Shown: positions 46,891-58,109 of the stretch, in pieces | Position numbering within the stretch: position 1 is the stretch's first letter | Layout: each line of letters opens with the position of its first letter | Assembly (NCBI GenBank): GCA_034359265.1 | Contig: CP136896.1 | Span: 10,943,501 to 11,007,500 of the forward strand | DNA from: Canna indica | Taxonomy: Eukaryota > Streptophyta > Magnoliopsida > Zingiberales > Cannaceae | Length of the DNA: 64,000 bases | Reading direction: 5' to 3' | Translations under genes and position numbers: made by a program | Notes under the pieces: generated by a model | Database searches by the model: none | Told to the model about the DNA's origin: nothing | Seen by the model: only the letters and a program-made list of their open reading frames with translations

Positions 46891-49800
46891 AATGGCTTCC
46901 GATCTACCTCCGCCTGCAGAGGTTGTAAATCCTTTTACCAGTTGAGGTCAGGTGGTCACAATCAATCCCGCCTCGCAACTTCCTATCAAGATTACGGGAG
47001 GAAGCAATTACAAGAATTGGAAGACTCGAATTGATCTACTATTACTCGAGTATGATCTTACCAGTTTTATTGATGGGAGTTCTTCTTGTCCACCTGCAAA
47101 TAGTCCTTACTATAAAACCTGGATCCGTCAGGATGGATTGATCAGGCATGCTATAATGGCCTCTGTCGATCACTCCATCTCCTCCATTGTTCTCAGTGCT
47201 ACCACTGCTCGTGAAGCATGGTTGCGTCTAGCAAGTCAGTATGCTAATAAATCGCAGTCACGCATCTATGGACTCCAGGATACTCTTTCAAAATTAAAAA
47301 AGGGATCTAAATCCATTGCTGAGTACTTCAATGAAGTTAAAGCCATTTCAGATGAGCTTTCTATGGCTGATGCGCCTCTAAATAATTCCACATTAGTAAT
47401 TAAAATACTAAGTGGTCTTGGATCTGAATACAACGATATTAGTGCTGCTATCAGATCTAGAGACAGCATGATTTCATTAGAAGAGTTATATGATAAACTT
47501 GTTGGTCATGAGTCTTTTTTGAAGCTTCATAGTGATGTGCCTCCTATTTTTGTTCATTACACTCAGAGGCCTCCGAATAATACTTGGCAGAATCCACGGC
47601 AACCATGGCAAAATCGCCCTCCAAATGCTTATTTTAGGCCTCCTAATACAAACTTCAAACCTCAGTACAACAACATACCTCAATATAACAGTAGGCCTCC
47701 ACAACAGAGGTTAAATAACTACAATCGAGCAAACATTCAGTGTCAAATCTGTGATAAAGTTGGCCACTCTGCCAAAGTTTGCAAAAATCGATTTCTGGAG
47801 AAACCACCACAGTTGAATCTTTGTGAACAACAGTCTGGAAATAGTCCTAACTGGGTTTTGAATTCAGGAGCAACCCACCATGTAACTTCTGACTTTGATT
47901 CACTTCAGTCAGTATCATCTTTCAATGGAGATCAAACAGTTTCTCTTGGTGATGGTTCGAACTTACCAATCTCTCACTCTGGTATTGTTTCTTTACCTCC
48001 AGCATTTCAGTTGACCGATGTTTTGCATGTTCCGTTAATAACAAGAAGTTTAATATCGGTTGCTAAGTTCTGTATTCAAAATCAAGTATCTGTTGAGTTC
48101 TTTCCTGATTCTTTTGTTGTTAAGGATCTGAAATCAGGTACCCTCCTTGCTCGAGGCCTGAATAGAGGTGATTTATACGAGTGGAGCTCCATCAAACCTA
48201 CTACTTGTCTCTCTAAGTCTATCTGTCCTACCACCACAACCTGGCATCGGCGCCTTGGTCATCCACACCATCAAGTTCTACATGCTCTTCTTTCTAAGTT
48301 TCAGCTACCTCATCATTCGAGTTCATCTGAACATTGTGTAGCTTGCTCTTGCAGCAAAAGTCACAAACAACCATTCTTCACATCGTCTATTAAAAGCAAC
48401 AAACCTCTAGAATATTTATTTTCTGATGTATGGGGTCCTGCACCCGTTATTTCCTCTGAAGGACATAGATATTATGTCATTTTTGTAGACCATTTCAGCA
48501 AGTATACATGACTTTTTCCTTTAAAGAATAAATTTGATGTTGCTTCTACCTTTTATTCTTTCAAACCTTTAGTTGAAAACTTTTTTGAATTGCCAATCAA
48601 GAGCCTATACACTGATGGAGGTGGAGAGTATACGGCTCTTGATCCTTTTCTTCGAACACATGGTATTGAACACCTTTGCAGTCCCCCATATACTCCACAA
48701 AGAGTAAGCCTTGCAGAAAGAAAACATCGGCATATTATTGAAACCACCTTAACCTTACTCAAACAGGCTTCTATGCCTCTTTGCTTTTGGCATTTTGCAT
48801 GCACAACAGCAGTTTATCTCATCAATCGAATGGTGACTTCAACATTAAAGAATGAGTCACCTTTTCACTGTCTGTTTCAGCAATCTCCAAACTATCTGAA
48901 CCTAAAGATCTTTGGATGTTTATGTTTTCCTTGGCTTAAACCTTATACCAGTAACAAATTTGATGTCAAATCAAGGCCATGTGTTTTTGTTGGATATTCA
49001 ACCAAACACTATTGTTACAAATGTTTCGATCCTTCTACCAACAAAGTTTTTCTTTCAAGGCATGTAGAATTTGTTGAAGACAAATTTCCCTTCAATTCTC
49101 TGCAATCTTCTTCACCTAGAGTTCTACAATCTTCTACTGAAGCATGGTTAGATATAATTCCAAGTCAAACTTCATCTCTTTAACAACCAGAACCTATTCC
49201 ACTTGACACAACAACTCCTCCACCACAACATACTGACATTTTTCCTCCACCACCAGAACATATTTCATCATTAGAATCCAATTCTCCATTACAAGATCAC
49301 CACTCGCATACATCACCTCATCTTCAAGCAACAAGAGGTATTGACCCAACATCAAGGGTAACAAACTGTGCTCCACGCAGAATGCATACCAGGTCTCAAT
49401 CAAATATTTTTAAACCAAAGGTTCCTACTGATTACACTGCTTTGATAGCGACTGCTTTCAATTCTCCTCTTCCAAGCACTTATAAACAAGCAGCATGTTT
49501 TCCTGAATGGCGGTCTGCTATGCAAAATGAGGTTGATGCATTAATCCGAAGCAAAACCTGGGAACTTGCTCCTGCCAGTGATGAACAGAATATTGTGGGT
49601 TGTCGGTGGGTTTTCAGAATCAAGCATAAACATGATGGTACACTTGATAGATTCAAAGCAAGACTCATCGCCAAAGGCTTTCATCGGCGACCAGGTCTTG
49701 ACTTCACTACCACCTTCAGTCCTGTTATAAAACAAGCTTTAATTTGCATAGTTCTAACAATTGCTACTAAGCTTCATTGAGAAATATTTCAGTTGGACGT

Positions 49801-51003
49801 TAATAATGTATTTTTGTAAGGTACTCTTACAGATAACGTTTTTATGCATCAACCACCTGGCTTTGTTGATCCTCTGCATCCAACACATGTCTACAAACTC
49901 AACAAAGCCATTAATGGGTTGAAACAAGCTCCGAAAGCCTAGTTTACAGAATTAAAAACATACCTGATTTCCATTGGTTTCTATAACTTGAAATCTGACA
50001 CTTCTCTGTTTATTCTTCAAGAACAACAGCCTGTAATATTCTTACTGCTTTACGTTGATGACATCATTCTTACAGGGTCTTCTACAGATTCAATATCTTA
50101 GGTCTATGCAAAGCTAGCATCTCGGTTTTCTTTAAAGGGACTACAACCTCTCAATTATTTACTAGGTATAGAAGTCTCTCGCACCAATTTAGGCATCATT
50201 CTTTCTCAGGAAAAATATACAACTGGTCTCCTTCGTAAGTTTGAAATGCTTGAAGCTAACAGTGTCAAAACACCAATATCAGCATCTGTTAAGCTCAGTC
50301 TCAATGATGGTTCTCAATCAACGGATTCTACACTTTTTAAACAAGTCATTGGAGCCCTTCAATATCTGTCCTTCACTCGACCGGGCATCAGTTTTGTTGT
50401 CAATAAACTTTCCCAGTTCATGCATAATCCGACAACACTACACTGGCAATGTTGCAAACGAATCCTTCGATATTTGAAAGGAACAATGCGACTGGGTATC
50501 CTTCTAAACTCTGAAAATAATTTCAAAAATGAAGCTTTTTCTGATTCTGATTGGGGTGGTGATCAGGACGATTGCAAATCTATTGGTGCTTATATTCCTT
50601 GGACAAGCTCCTATCAGTTGGAGCTCAAAAAAACAAAAGATTGTTGCACGTTCTTCAACAAAAGCTGAGTATAAATCCCTTGCTAACACAGCTGCTAAGG
50701 TGAACTGGGTTACTAATCTTATCAAGGAACTTAACTGCGTATGCCTAGGAACTCCCTTACTTTACTGTGACAATCTTGGTGCAGCCACCTTAACGATGCA
50801 ACCCAGCAACCACTCTCGAATGAAGCATGTTGACCTTGATTATCACTTTGTTCGAGAACAAACAGAGGCCAAGCTCATTAGTGTTCATCATGTTCCTGCT
50901 TCTCTCCAGCTTGCTGATACTCTAACAAAAGCTACAACATACACTCTATTTCTCAGTCATCGAGTCAACATGGGTCTTGTGGAACGACCCATCTTGCGGG
51001 GGG
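46891..51003 (+). pseudogene. Copia gag-pol polyprotein, decayed
   Basis: Starts MASDLPPPAEVVNPFTS, then a TGA at 46942-46944. Gag continues in frame (QLPIKITGGSNYKNWKTRID), with a CCHC knuckle CQICDKVGHSAKVCKNR near 47740. The protease active site reads LNSGATHHV, with Asn for the catalytic Asp. The GAG-pre-integrase (TTTWHRRLGHPHH) and integrase (SDVWGPAPVISSEGHRYYVI, then SPPYTPQRVSLAERKHRHII) follow. The RT has WVFRIKHKHDGTLDRFKARL and an intact YVDDIILTGS near 50055. RNase H has SDSDWGGDQDD and KAEYKSLANTAAKVNW in shifted frames. Stops at 48509-48511, 49181-49183, 49778-49780, about 49817, 49940 and 50099 inactivate it. The lineage is probably Ale/Retrofit-like, not certain. Confidence 0.88.
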
Positions 51004-51004
51004 A

Positions 51005-51256
51005 TGTTAGCATAATTAATTAAGTATAAGCATGTCTTAGCCATGTTAGTAAATACCTACTTTCCACGTGTATACCACGTAGCATCTGCAGCCACTTTTC
51101 CATTACTTTAGTTTGTTTAAGCTGTTACTTTTCATTGCAAGTTGTTGCTTTTATCATCGTGTCTCTGCATCTATAAATGTCTCTGTAAAGCTCTCTTAAT
51201 ATCAGATTTGAAATCATTTTGAGTACTCTTCAAAGCTAGTTTCCTATTTCCCAATA
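51005..51256 (+). repeat. Copia 3' LTR
   Basis: Same length as the 5' LTR. It is preceded by the purine tract ggggggga (50997-51004 region). Confidence 0.9.
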
Positions 51257-51857
51257 GGTAGGTGTGTATATAAAAATTAATTATGGATTAATTATATAGT
51301 GAACTTTCAGACTCTTTTTTTTACAGTTATCATGGTTCCCTTTTATTATTTACGACACCGATTGGATAGGCTGAGAAATCTATCACGGAAACCCTAATGG
51401 AACACAAGCAGAGTTCGTTGCTTACGATCGGGGTGTTCGACAGAGCGCATTTGGTTTATTGCTAAATTCGGTGAGAGATTTTGATAGAAGTATTTGAATT
51501 TCTCAAATATAATATTTTTATAATGTCCATATATTAACTATTTATACCTTATATAGATTGTATTTGGGATCTTTTCTGCGTTGGTTGAGCGATTGTGCCA
51601 GAAGCTGACTTCAAGAGTAGTTTGGGTGACAAGCAACTTCTTCATGTCAATTTGCACGATTTCCATTGTAATCATAAGTGTGTGTTCATCGATCGACTTC
51701 CATGGTTCCAATCAGCAAGTCATCACTGCAGATGGTGGTGTTAGGGTTGCAGCTCTCACTCTATTTAGTGTTCTCGGCATCCCATATGTTGTTAGTATAT
51801 GTTGATTATTTCTGAATCAAATCACTCAATTACTAAACTGTATATTATGGTGCTAAT

Positions 51858-52318
51858 TAGGGGTGTCCATTATTCGGGTTACACTGAACCGAACCAAATT
51901 TTTTGGTTCGGTTCGATTTCAACGCCGCGGGGTTCGATTCTTGACCAGAACCGAACCCGATCAATTATTTTGGTACGGATCCGATTCCCGGAATTCGGGA
52001 ACCGACCCGAACCGAAAACCGAATAACCTAAAAATATTTATTATTTTTTCCAGATATCGGGTTCAAGTCGGGGATTGGGGGTTCGGGTCGTGGATTGGGT
52101 TAGGCCCGTTAGGTTTAATATTTGGATTTCTCCCTCAATCCCTCAATTTCGATTTTTCTCGGGTTGAAACCGAACCGAACCGAACAATTTCGGTTCGGGT
52201 TAAATCGGGTTAGGAATTATTCGGTTCGAGTTCGGGTTGAAGTTTGAGTAAAGAAAAAAATTCGGTTTAACCTAAATCGGTTCAGTTCAATTCGGTTCGA
52301 ACCAAACGGACAGCCCTA
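51858..52318. mobile_element. Non-autonomous hAT element in a transporter intron
   Basis: The ends are TAGGGGTGTCC and GGACAGCCCTA. The perfect 8 bp target-site duplication gtgctaat lies at 51850-51857 and 52319-52326. It is rich in inverted 'cggttcggttcg' motifs and resembles 28778-29392. It lies between the transporter exons ending at 51790 and starting at 52359. Confidence 0.9.
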
Positions 52319-52814
52319 GTGCTAATAATAATACACACTCTTTCAATTTCTTCTATAGGTTTTATACAGTGTTCCTTTCGCTGTTGATGCAGAGTTGGCA
52401 CTACAAGGAGGTGGTGGACAAGGTTAGCCAACATGAGTTGTCACCATGTTAATTAACTAGACCATTAATTCATATTATTTATATTTCTTCTTTAATATGG
52501 CTTTGCACCAGTGCTCTCAGCATCTCAATTATTGTTCCCCAGGTTCGTTTTTTTTTAAGAAATATTTTTGGGTATAGAAATAAACTAAAATTGAGTTCTT
52601 GGATTAATATACTCACAAGTGATGTTTTCTAAATTTATAGGTGCTTGTGGCAGTTGGAGGGCTATTGAATTCTCATTTTGGGAAAGGGAATATTCTGGCA
52701 TTTGGTTTGGCATCTGCCGTCGCTTTTGTTTGCGGCATCGTCGGAATTTTCAAGCTGCCAAAACTCTCCAGGCAAAGCTTGGTGAGTCCTGACATCGCTG
52801 GTGGTCAAATATAA

Positions 52815-53445
52815 ATATTTCAATGTCACAATTCAAAAAAATACATATAAATGATTCAATCTCATTGTTTTTTGTATTATGATACCAACTATTGTCTTGA
52901 AGTTCACAAAAATACATATAAATTGCCTTTGGATTCTTGTTTCAATTAAAGAAAATAAGTCAAACGTTAAAGAAGAAAAAGTGATCAAGAGTGCTTTAAC
53001 CATGCCAATTAGCATGAGCACAATGTCAATAAGAAGAAGAAAGACGATTGTAAGCCTAATTGGCATTGTTGGTCAATGCAAGATCAAACAGATATCACAT
53101 GTTCTCCTTCTTAACCTCATTGCCTTCTCTATCAAATCGTTGCTGCCTTTCTTCCTCCCCTGCACCACCTCCAATATCCTCTCATCCCCACCCACAGCCT
53201 CCGCTTCGCTCTCCGCAACCGGTCCGCCGTCAAGATTGACATGTTTAACAGGTCATTGGATGAGGCTATTCATTAACAGCTTTCACAAATAAGATGTTTA
53301 ACATGGAAGAGATCATAATTGAATCATAAATTGTTAAATGAGATGGCTCAGAGGACATTGCAATACCATTATCTCGAACTGCAAGTTATAGTCCACATTT
53401 TGATCAGTCTAAAAATTCTAATTTTGATGGGCTACGTGGCTCAAA
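52815..53445. other. Spacer without recognised gene
   Basis: Short frames on both strands. The GC-rich stretch at 53120-53240 could encode a minus-strand peptide rich in Glu and Gly, but I do not recognise it and it has no exon structure I can support. Confidence 0.4.
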
Positions 53446-53626
53446 CATTTAAAGCTATTAGATTCCGGCAAAAACATAGTTTCCTTACATGTGATTACCA
53501 ACAGTATTTAGAAACTGAACAAGGAACAGAAACAAACATTTATAGCTATTAGATCGGCAACAACAAAGTTCCCTTACATGTGATTTTACCAACAGTATTT
53601 AGAAACTGAACAAGGAACAGAAACAA
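53446..53626. repeat. Tandem duplication, about 90 bp x 2
   Basis: 53446-53536 and 53537-53626 share most positions, including 'aacagtatttagaaactgaa', with small indels in the first third. Confidence 0.85.
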
Positions 53627-53983
53627 TCTTATGCTTAGAAAATTGCAACAGCTTGATCAAACCATGAAAAGCCAAAACTAGTTCAACCAGAGTTCTGATT
53701 GCTACTTTTATTACATATTTAACCCACACCGACTGAACATGCAATCCGTAGCAAACTATTCCAAACATTGATGGCTAAAGCAAGCAAGCATAACAAAAGA
53801 GAATTATAAGCTTATTCTCATAAAGACTCTAATTTAAGAGAAACCTACAACTTCAGCTGCAACGTACTCAAATTTAAGAAATAAAATCATATCAAAATTG
53901 CCAAACACAGACGAGTTTCATATTTGAAGAGCAAATTAGAACATCCAAAACAACTCTCTTAAACAAAAATAAAATATTGCAGC
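53627..53983 (-). other. Region downstream of the S19 3' exon
   Basis: AT-rich. It probably includes the former 3' UTR of the S19 gene (minus strand). Nothing else is seen. Confidence 0.4.
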
Positions 53984-54044
53984 CTAAACCCTTCCAGCAA
54001 CTTGGTCAAGATCTCGCTGCCCCTGAGATGTAATTTTCCTCCCG
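53984..54044 (-). pseudogene. Ribosomal protein S19 (eS19), last exon
   Basis: After an acceptor (tttcag) the frame reads GRKITSQGQRDLDQVAGRV and stops, matching the C-terminus of eS19. The exon that should precede it is not found. The sequence between 54488 and 54605 repeats the segment next to the other S19 piece at 45386-45647. For a minus-strand gene the two pieces lie in the wrong order (5' exons at lower coordinates), so they are either remnants of two gene copies or the result of a rearrangement. Confidence 0.8.
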
Positions 54045-54487
54045 CTGAAACATTAAAGGGAAACAAATTTTATTAAACCTAGCTGTAGCATTGGACCACA
54101 TTGTCTTATAATTTGAAGCTCAGAAAAAACTACTTGTAAGACAACTTTAATATGAAGAGAAATATGATTGAGAATATACATTTGAAATAAGCATAGAATA
54201 TGATGTATCTAACATTAGAATATGATGTGCAAATTATGTAATAAATACAATGCATTGAATTATAGCATATTGATGTATTATGAATGTATGGTGATTCTTT
54301 TAAAATTTATTCCCTCATTTTTCTACGAAACAAGGAAACCTCAATTCCCTTCGTCCTACTACTAAAGTAATTTTAAAAAAAGCCTTTGTCTTCACTTCCC
54401 TTCTTTTCCCCATATCTCCAAACAAAGCCCTAAGAAACATATGAATGTGCCGAACTTTTTGTGCTACCCTGACTGAGAGATATAAAT

Positions 54488-54605
54488 CCGTGGGATGTTT
54501 AGCATTTTAGGGATGAAACAAAAAAACTGATGGCTCATCATGAATATTGAATAATATCAAGAAAATGAGAGCACTGAAATCAATACTTTGAGCAAGTGCT
54601 TCAAA
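54488..54605. repeat. Direct repeat, copy 2 (about 118 bp)
   Basis: Same orientation and nearly the same sequence as 45275-45390. It lies upstream (minus-strand sense) of the S19 last exon. Confidence 0.85.
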
Positions 54606-54833
54606 ACCTTTATATTAGCTAAGCTAAAGAATGTGACTGATGGGCTATGAATAATTAATGTGTGTGGCTGATGGCTTAGCAAGTGCTACAACACTGTTAA
54701 TAACTTAATATAATCATAGAAAGAAGAGATATGTCCACCAAAGTACAAATCCATGAATAGTAGATGATGCAAGAAAGTGTATACTCCAAGGATATGCTAA
54801 CAAATGCAGTTGATTCTGGCCATTACGCCCTTT
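54606..54833. other. Boundary between host DNA and viral block
   Basis: Non-coding. It may be host intron or viral intergenic sequence. The first certain viral sequence on the right begins at about 54834. Confidence 0.4.
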
Positions 54834-54975
54834 GGTATATACTCCTTTGTTACTGATCCCTTGCGGGATATTTTCCTTTTCGTCTTTTCTCTTCCTCGTC
54901 TGTTGAAAAGTCATCATGGCGTGCAGGCTGTTGCCGTTGTTCTAATTCCTCGTAGAATTCTGCTGATTTAATTTT
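54834..54975 (-). pseudogene. Viral ORF3 C-terminal end fragment (copy a)
   Basis: On the minus strand the frame reads RQQPARHDDFSTDEEEKRRK and ends shortly after at a stop. The same stretch occurs on the plus strand at 56616-56742 and 61385-61536. The acidic-to-basic tail fits the end of a polyprotein, but that position is inferred. Confidence 0.6.
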
Positions 54976-55035
54976 TAGTTAACTTTCGTCCATGTGTTCT
55001 AGGTTTCATCTTGGACGAAAGTTAACTAGTAAACT
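54976..55035. repeat. Short palindrome at a viral junction
   Basis: TAGTTAACTTTCGTCC and its reverse complement GGACGAAAGTTAACTA flank about 20 bases (gtgttctaggtttcatctt type). The same sequence marks the junction at 61541 and lies in the coding sequence at 58037-58055 and 60713-60730. Confidence 0.8.
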
Positions 55036-55652
55036 AGAATTCCGACTATGTTCCTCGTTGGGACACTTCTGACGATGGAGACGAGGATTTCGAGACAAAG
55101 TACAGCAGTAACATGCATCATCAAGAAGAAGCAATGGCTTATACGGCTGAATTAGAATACCCAACACTCAGAAAATTCAAAGAAGTTCTAGAGGAAAAGA
55201 AGACTGAATCAGCCTTCTCAACAGGAGAATCTTCTATTACACAGATTCCTAGAGAGCCAATCATGGGGCCAGCCATGTATCCCCCAAGTAGCTCTTACTA
55301 CCCTGCTAACAATACCGCAGGACCATCATCCTCATTCACTCCAAGTTTCATCCAATCAAGGGTCAAAACTTTAAAGGGAGGATTTGCAAAAGCACATGAT
55401 GAAAGATACACATTGCCTTCGGCACAGACAAATACAGGAGCCATGCTAGTATTACCTGAGCAATTAGGTCAATACAATGATGTTATCTCCAGATGGGAGT
55501 CAGTTACCCTGAATCTGATCAATGATAGAACTTGGGTTGACAACAAATCAAAAATGTGTTTTGTTGAAAACCTTTTGGGAGAAACTGAAAAGAAGATTTG
55601 GATACAGTGGCGCATGGCCTATCCAACAGAGTATGATGAACTTACAGGTATC
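55036..55652 (+). pseudogene. Viral ORF3 coat-protein fragment (copy 1)
   Basis: An open frame from before 55113 (MHHQEEAMAYTAELEYPTLR) through the coat-protein region to WRMAYPTEYDELTG. The viral sequence is then replaced at about 55653 by leader or ORF1-tail sequence, so the coat protein is cut before its zinc finger. It is nearly identical to copy 3 at 62499. Confidence 0.75.
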
Positions 55653-55805
55653 AGAGCCAATTTATGCAAGGTACTTGTTTTTGTGCTTATTGTAATTTCT
55701 TATATGCTTATCTTGGATCTAGGCGATAAAGGGGATAACAGTAGCCAACAATCGGCGAAGATTTCCCACACCTTCGTAAGTTCCAACGTTAAGCTATATG
55801 AGTGA
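55653..55805 (+). pseudogene. Viral ORF1 end fragment (tentative)
   Basis: About 150 bases between the truncated coat-protein copy and ORF2. Its frame ends at TGA 55803-55805, overlapping the ORF2 start (ATGAG at 55798), which is how badnavirus ORF1 and ORF2 usually join. Too little is left to recognise ORF1 itself. Confidence 0.4.
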
Positions 55806-56208
55806 TTGGAATCTCACAGCAGCAAGCTCAGTGTATAAAGAAGCTCTTAAGCCCACAGAAACATTAGGTGCACCACCTGAAGGATTTGTTAAACCAGCAT
55901 CAGTTCCTGCAAAACAATCAGAGTACATCTTCAAACAACTCAACACTATTATTCAGCTAACTTGCAAGATTAAGGAGCAGTTAGACGAATTATCTATTGA
56001 GGTTAAAGCTCTCAAAGCAGCTAAAGACAAAACACCTCAGTCTATTACAGACTCTATTGATTCTCTTGCTAAAGATTTGCAAAAACTAAAAATCGGGGAC
56101 GCCTCTGACAAGAAGCCAGCTCCGAAACCCCCTGGAAAAATCTACGTCTTCAAGAATCCAAAGGACATCTTTGATCAAGAAAAGGAGAAAGCTCGAAGAC
56201 AATATTAG
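55798..56208 (+). CDS. Badnavirus-like ORF2 (virion-associated protein)
   Basis: A 136-residue open frame without damage, of normal length for badnavirus ORF2. The middle part (EYIFKQLNTIIQLTCKIKEQ, then LDELSIEVKALKAAKD) is heptad-like, fitting the coiled coil of virion-associated proteins. The C-terminus is Lys/Pro-rich (DKKPAPKPPGK), fitting nucleic-acid binding. It overlaps the upstream frame by ATGA and is followed two bases later by the ORF3 start, the usual compact badnavirus layout. Confidence 0.75.
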   Translation: MSDWNLTAASSVYKEALKPTETLGAPPEGFVKPASVPAKQSEYIFKQLNTIIQLTCKIKEQLDELSIEVKALKAAKDKTPQSITDSIDSLAKDLQKLKIGDASDKKPAPKPPGKIYVFKNPKDIFDQEKEKARRQY

Positions 56209-56210
56209 AT

Positions 56211-56615
56211 ATGACATCATCCAGGCAGCCGACAACATCAGCAAGACATGCAGCAAGAACTGAGGTTCTTGCACCAAGGCCATCAATATCCGGCGACACT
56301 AACCGCCAACCAACAATTGATGACCAAATCAGAGATTACTGCCTGAGTAATCGCCTCCGTCATGAACTCAGACGAAGACTCCCCTCAACAAACAGAAGAT
56401 CCGGATTTAGGCGAAGTCTGGAATCCCAACTGGATCCAAATACCGAACTAACGGTATCCCAGTATCAAAGAGCACAACAAGTGCCCGCAGAAACCCTATA
56501 TCAAGCTGGTTGGACTGAAAACAATCACAGAGTATACCAGCATTATTCAGATGAAAGAATCCTTGTCACAGAAGGATCTCAATTAGAGTTGCCATTCATC
56601 ACAGACCAAAGTTAG
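56211..56615 (+). pseudogene. Badnavirus-like ORF3, N-terminal fragment
   Basis: A 134-residue frame starting MTSSRQPTTSARH. It contains the segment QVPAETLYQAGW and then RVYQHYSDERILVTEGS, features of the start of badnavirus ORF3. The frame stops at 56615 at a junction with the C-terminal end fragment, so movement-protein and coat-protein parts do not follow in order. Confidence 0.75.
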
Positions 56616-56742
56616 AACAACGGCAACAGCCTGCACGCCATGATGACTTTTCAACAGACGAGGAAGAGAAAAGACGAAAAGGAAAATATCCCGCAAGGGA
56701 TCAGTAACAAAGGAGTATATACCAAAGGGCGTAATGGCCAAA
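56616..56742 (+). pseudogene. Viral ORF3 C-terminal end fragment (copy b)
   Basis: Same sequence as the minus strand of 54834-54960. It is joined out of frame to the ORF3 N-terminal fragment. It ends near 56742, where unrelated AT-rich bases (to about 56789) lead into the next coat-protein copy. Confidence 0.7.
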
Positions 56743-56789
56743 CCCTCAGGTATAGGCCATACTAATGTATATTATTTTAATTTCTTTTG

Positions 56790-58109
56790 CAAAAGCACAT
56801 GATGAAAGATACACATTGCCTTCGGCACAGACAAATACAGGAGCCATGCTAGTATTACCTTAGCAATTAGGTCAATACAATGATGTTATCTCCAGATGGG
56901 AGTCAGTTACCCTGAATCTGATCAATGATAGAACTTGGGTTGACAACAAATCAAAAATGTGTTTTGTTGAAAACCTTTTGGGAGAAACTGAAAAGAAGAT
57001 TTGGATACAGTGGCGCATGGCCTATCCAACAGAGTATGATGAACTTACAGGTATCGCAGATGACCCACAAAACATCCTGTCACAAATCAGAAGGATGTTC
57101 TTATTGGAAGATCCTACCACAGGCTCTACTGATGAGCAAAACAGAGCCTATGATGATCTGGAAAGACTAACATGCACCAACGTTAGAGATATATTTGACT
57201 ATCTGAATGATTATAAGATTTTAGCAGCAAAGACTGGTCGCATGTATGTATCTACCGAGCTATCAGACAAAATATTCAGAAAGATGCCCCCTCTTGTTGG
57301 CAAAGAAATAGAAGAGGCTTTCAGATTAAAGCATCCAGGTAATCAGATTGGAGTCATACCAAGAATCCACTTCACTTATCAATACATTGAAGAACAATGT
57401 AAGCGTGCTGCAGTTCAGCGAAGCTTTAAAGATCTATCCATATGCAGTAAAGTACCAATACCAGGTTACTACAGAAAAGAAAAGAAGTATGGGCTTCGAA
57501 AAGCCAGAAACTATAAGGGAAAGCCACACAATACTCATATCAGGATTTTTAAGAAGAAGCACTCAGATCGCATAAAAAAATGCAAGTGCTTTATTTGTGG
57601 AGAGGAAGGTCACTTCGCCAGGGAATGTAGGCGCAAACAAGGAAATATTGCGCGCGCTGCAATAATTGAAAATTTAGACCTTCCACAGGACTGGGATGTC
57701 CTTTCAGTCGACCTTGATGAACCAGATAGCGATGCTATCTGTTCGTTTTCGGAGGGAGAGACAGAAGCTTCACACGCCCTAGCGTTGGATATGACAGATC
57801 TTCCTTACGAAAGTGCGTTAATGTTAACAACCACTGAAGGAAATGGAAACTGGCGGACAACTATCACCCTACCAAACGTCATGAACACCTGCAATCATAC
57901 CTGGGAAGATAATAATCAAGACATTACAAAAGGCTACGAAAGGTGCACATGCTGCAAAGAGTTCACCAATCCAAACATGCGAGCACACTGCCGGAATTGT
58001 CTACTTACGGTATGCCCTATGTGTTCTAGGTTTCATCTTGGACGAAAGTTAACTATCATTAAGTCAAAATTTCCAGCCTATCAGGACAAAGATAGTTTGG
58101 TCAATTTAG
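56790..58109 (+). pseudogene. Viral ORF3 coat-protein fragment with both Cys motifs (copy 2)
   Basis: Coat-protein sequence with one in-frame TAG near 56860, where copies 1 and 3 have GAG. From 56957 the frame is open to 58123. It contains the CCHC knuckle CFICGEEGHFARECRR near 57593-57640 and a second Cys-rich motif (CTCCKEF, then HCRNCLLTVCPMCSRF) near 57948-58040. Viral sequence changes strand at about 58101, so the last few codons are junction-derived. Confidence 0.8.

Larger units (their letters stand above)
46557..51256 (+). mobile_element. Copia LTR retrotransposon, complete but decayed
   Basis: It has a 5' LTR 46557-46808 and a 3' LTR 51005-51256 (252 bp each). The 5 bp target-site duplication ggtag lies at 46552-46556 and 51257-51261. 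The primer-binding site and polypurine tract are in place. The integration site is the 5' splice site of the sucrose-transporter exon that ends at 46552. By hand alignment the LTRs differ at 13 of 252 positions, so the insertion is not recent. Confidence 0.92.
45843..52814 (+). pseudogene. Sucrose transporter (SUT/SUC, MFS) pseudogene
   Basis: SUT proteins are proton-sucrose symporters of the plasma membrane with 12 helices. Only the C-terminal two thirds is here. Exons: 45843-45876 (GQIRALMADLS), 45986-46096 (MAFGNILGYASGSFGAWHK), 46199-46264, 46379-46552 (IVAKEVPLFE), 51327-51470 (LSWFPFIIYDTDW...FGLLLNS), 51557-51790 (SRVVWVTSNFF), 52359-52422 (LYSVPFAVDAELALQGGGGQ), about 52499-52542 (ALSISIIVPQ) and 52641-52814 (FKLPKLSRQS, ending GGQI). 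Damage: a frameshift in exon 2, a TGA after DTDWIG in the fifth exon, a lost AG acceptor near 52498, a Copia element at the splice donor of exon 4, and a hAT element in a later intron. The N-terminal exons are missing. The clade within the family is not assigned. Confidence 0.85.

Noticed and set aside
52833..53292. Possible small membrane protein (minus) and a 137-codon frame (plus)
   Set aside because: AT-rich hydrophobic frames with no family resemblance or exon context.
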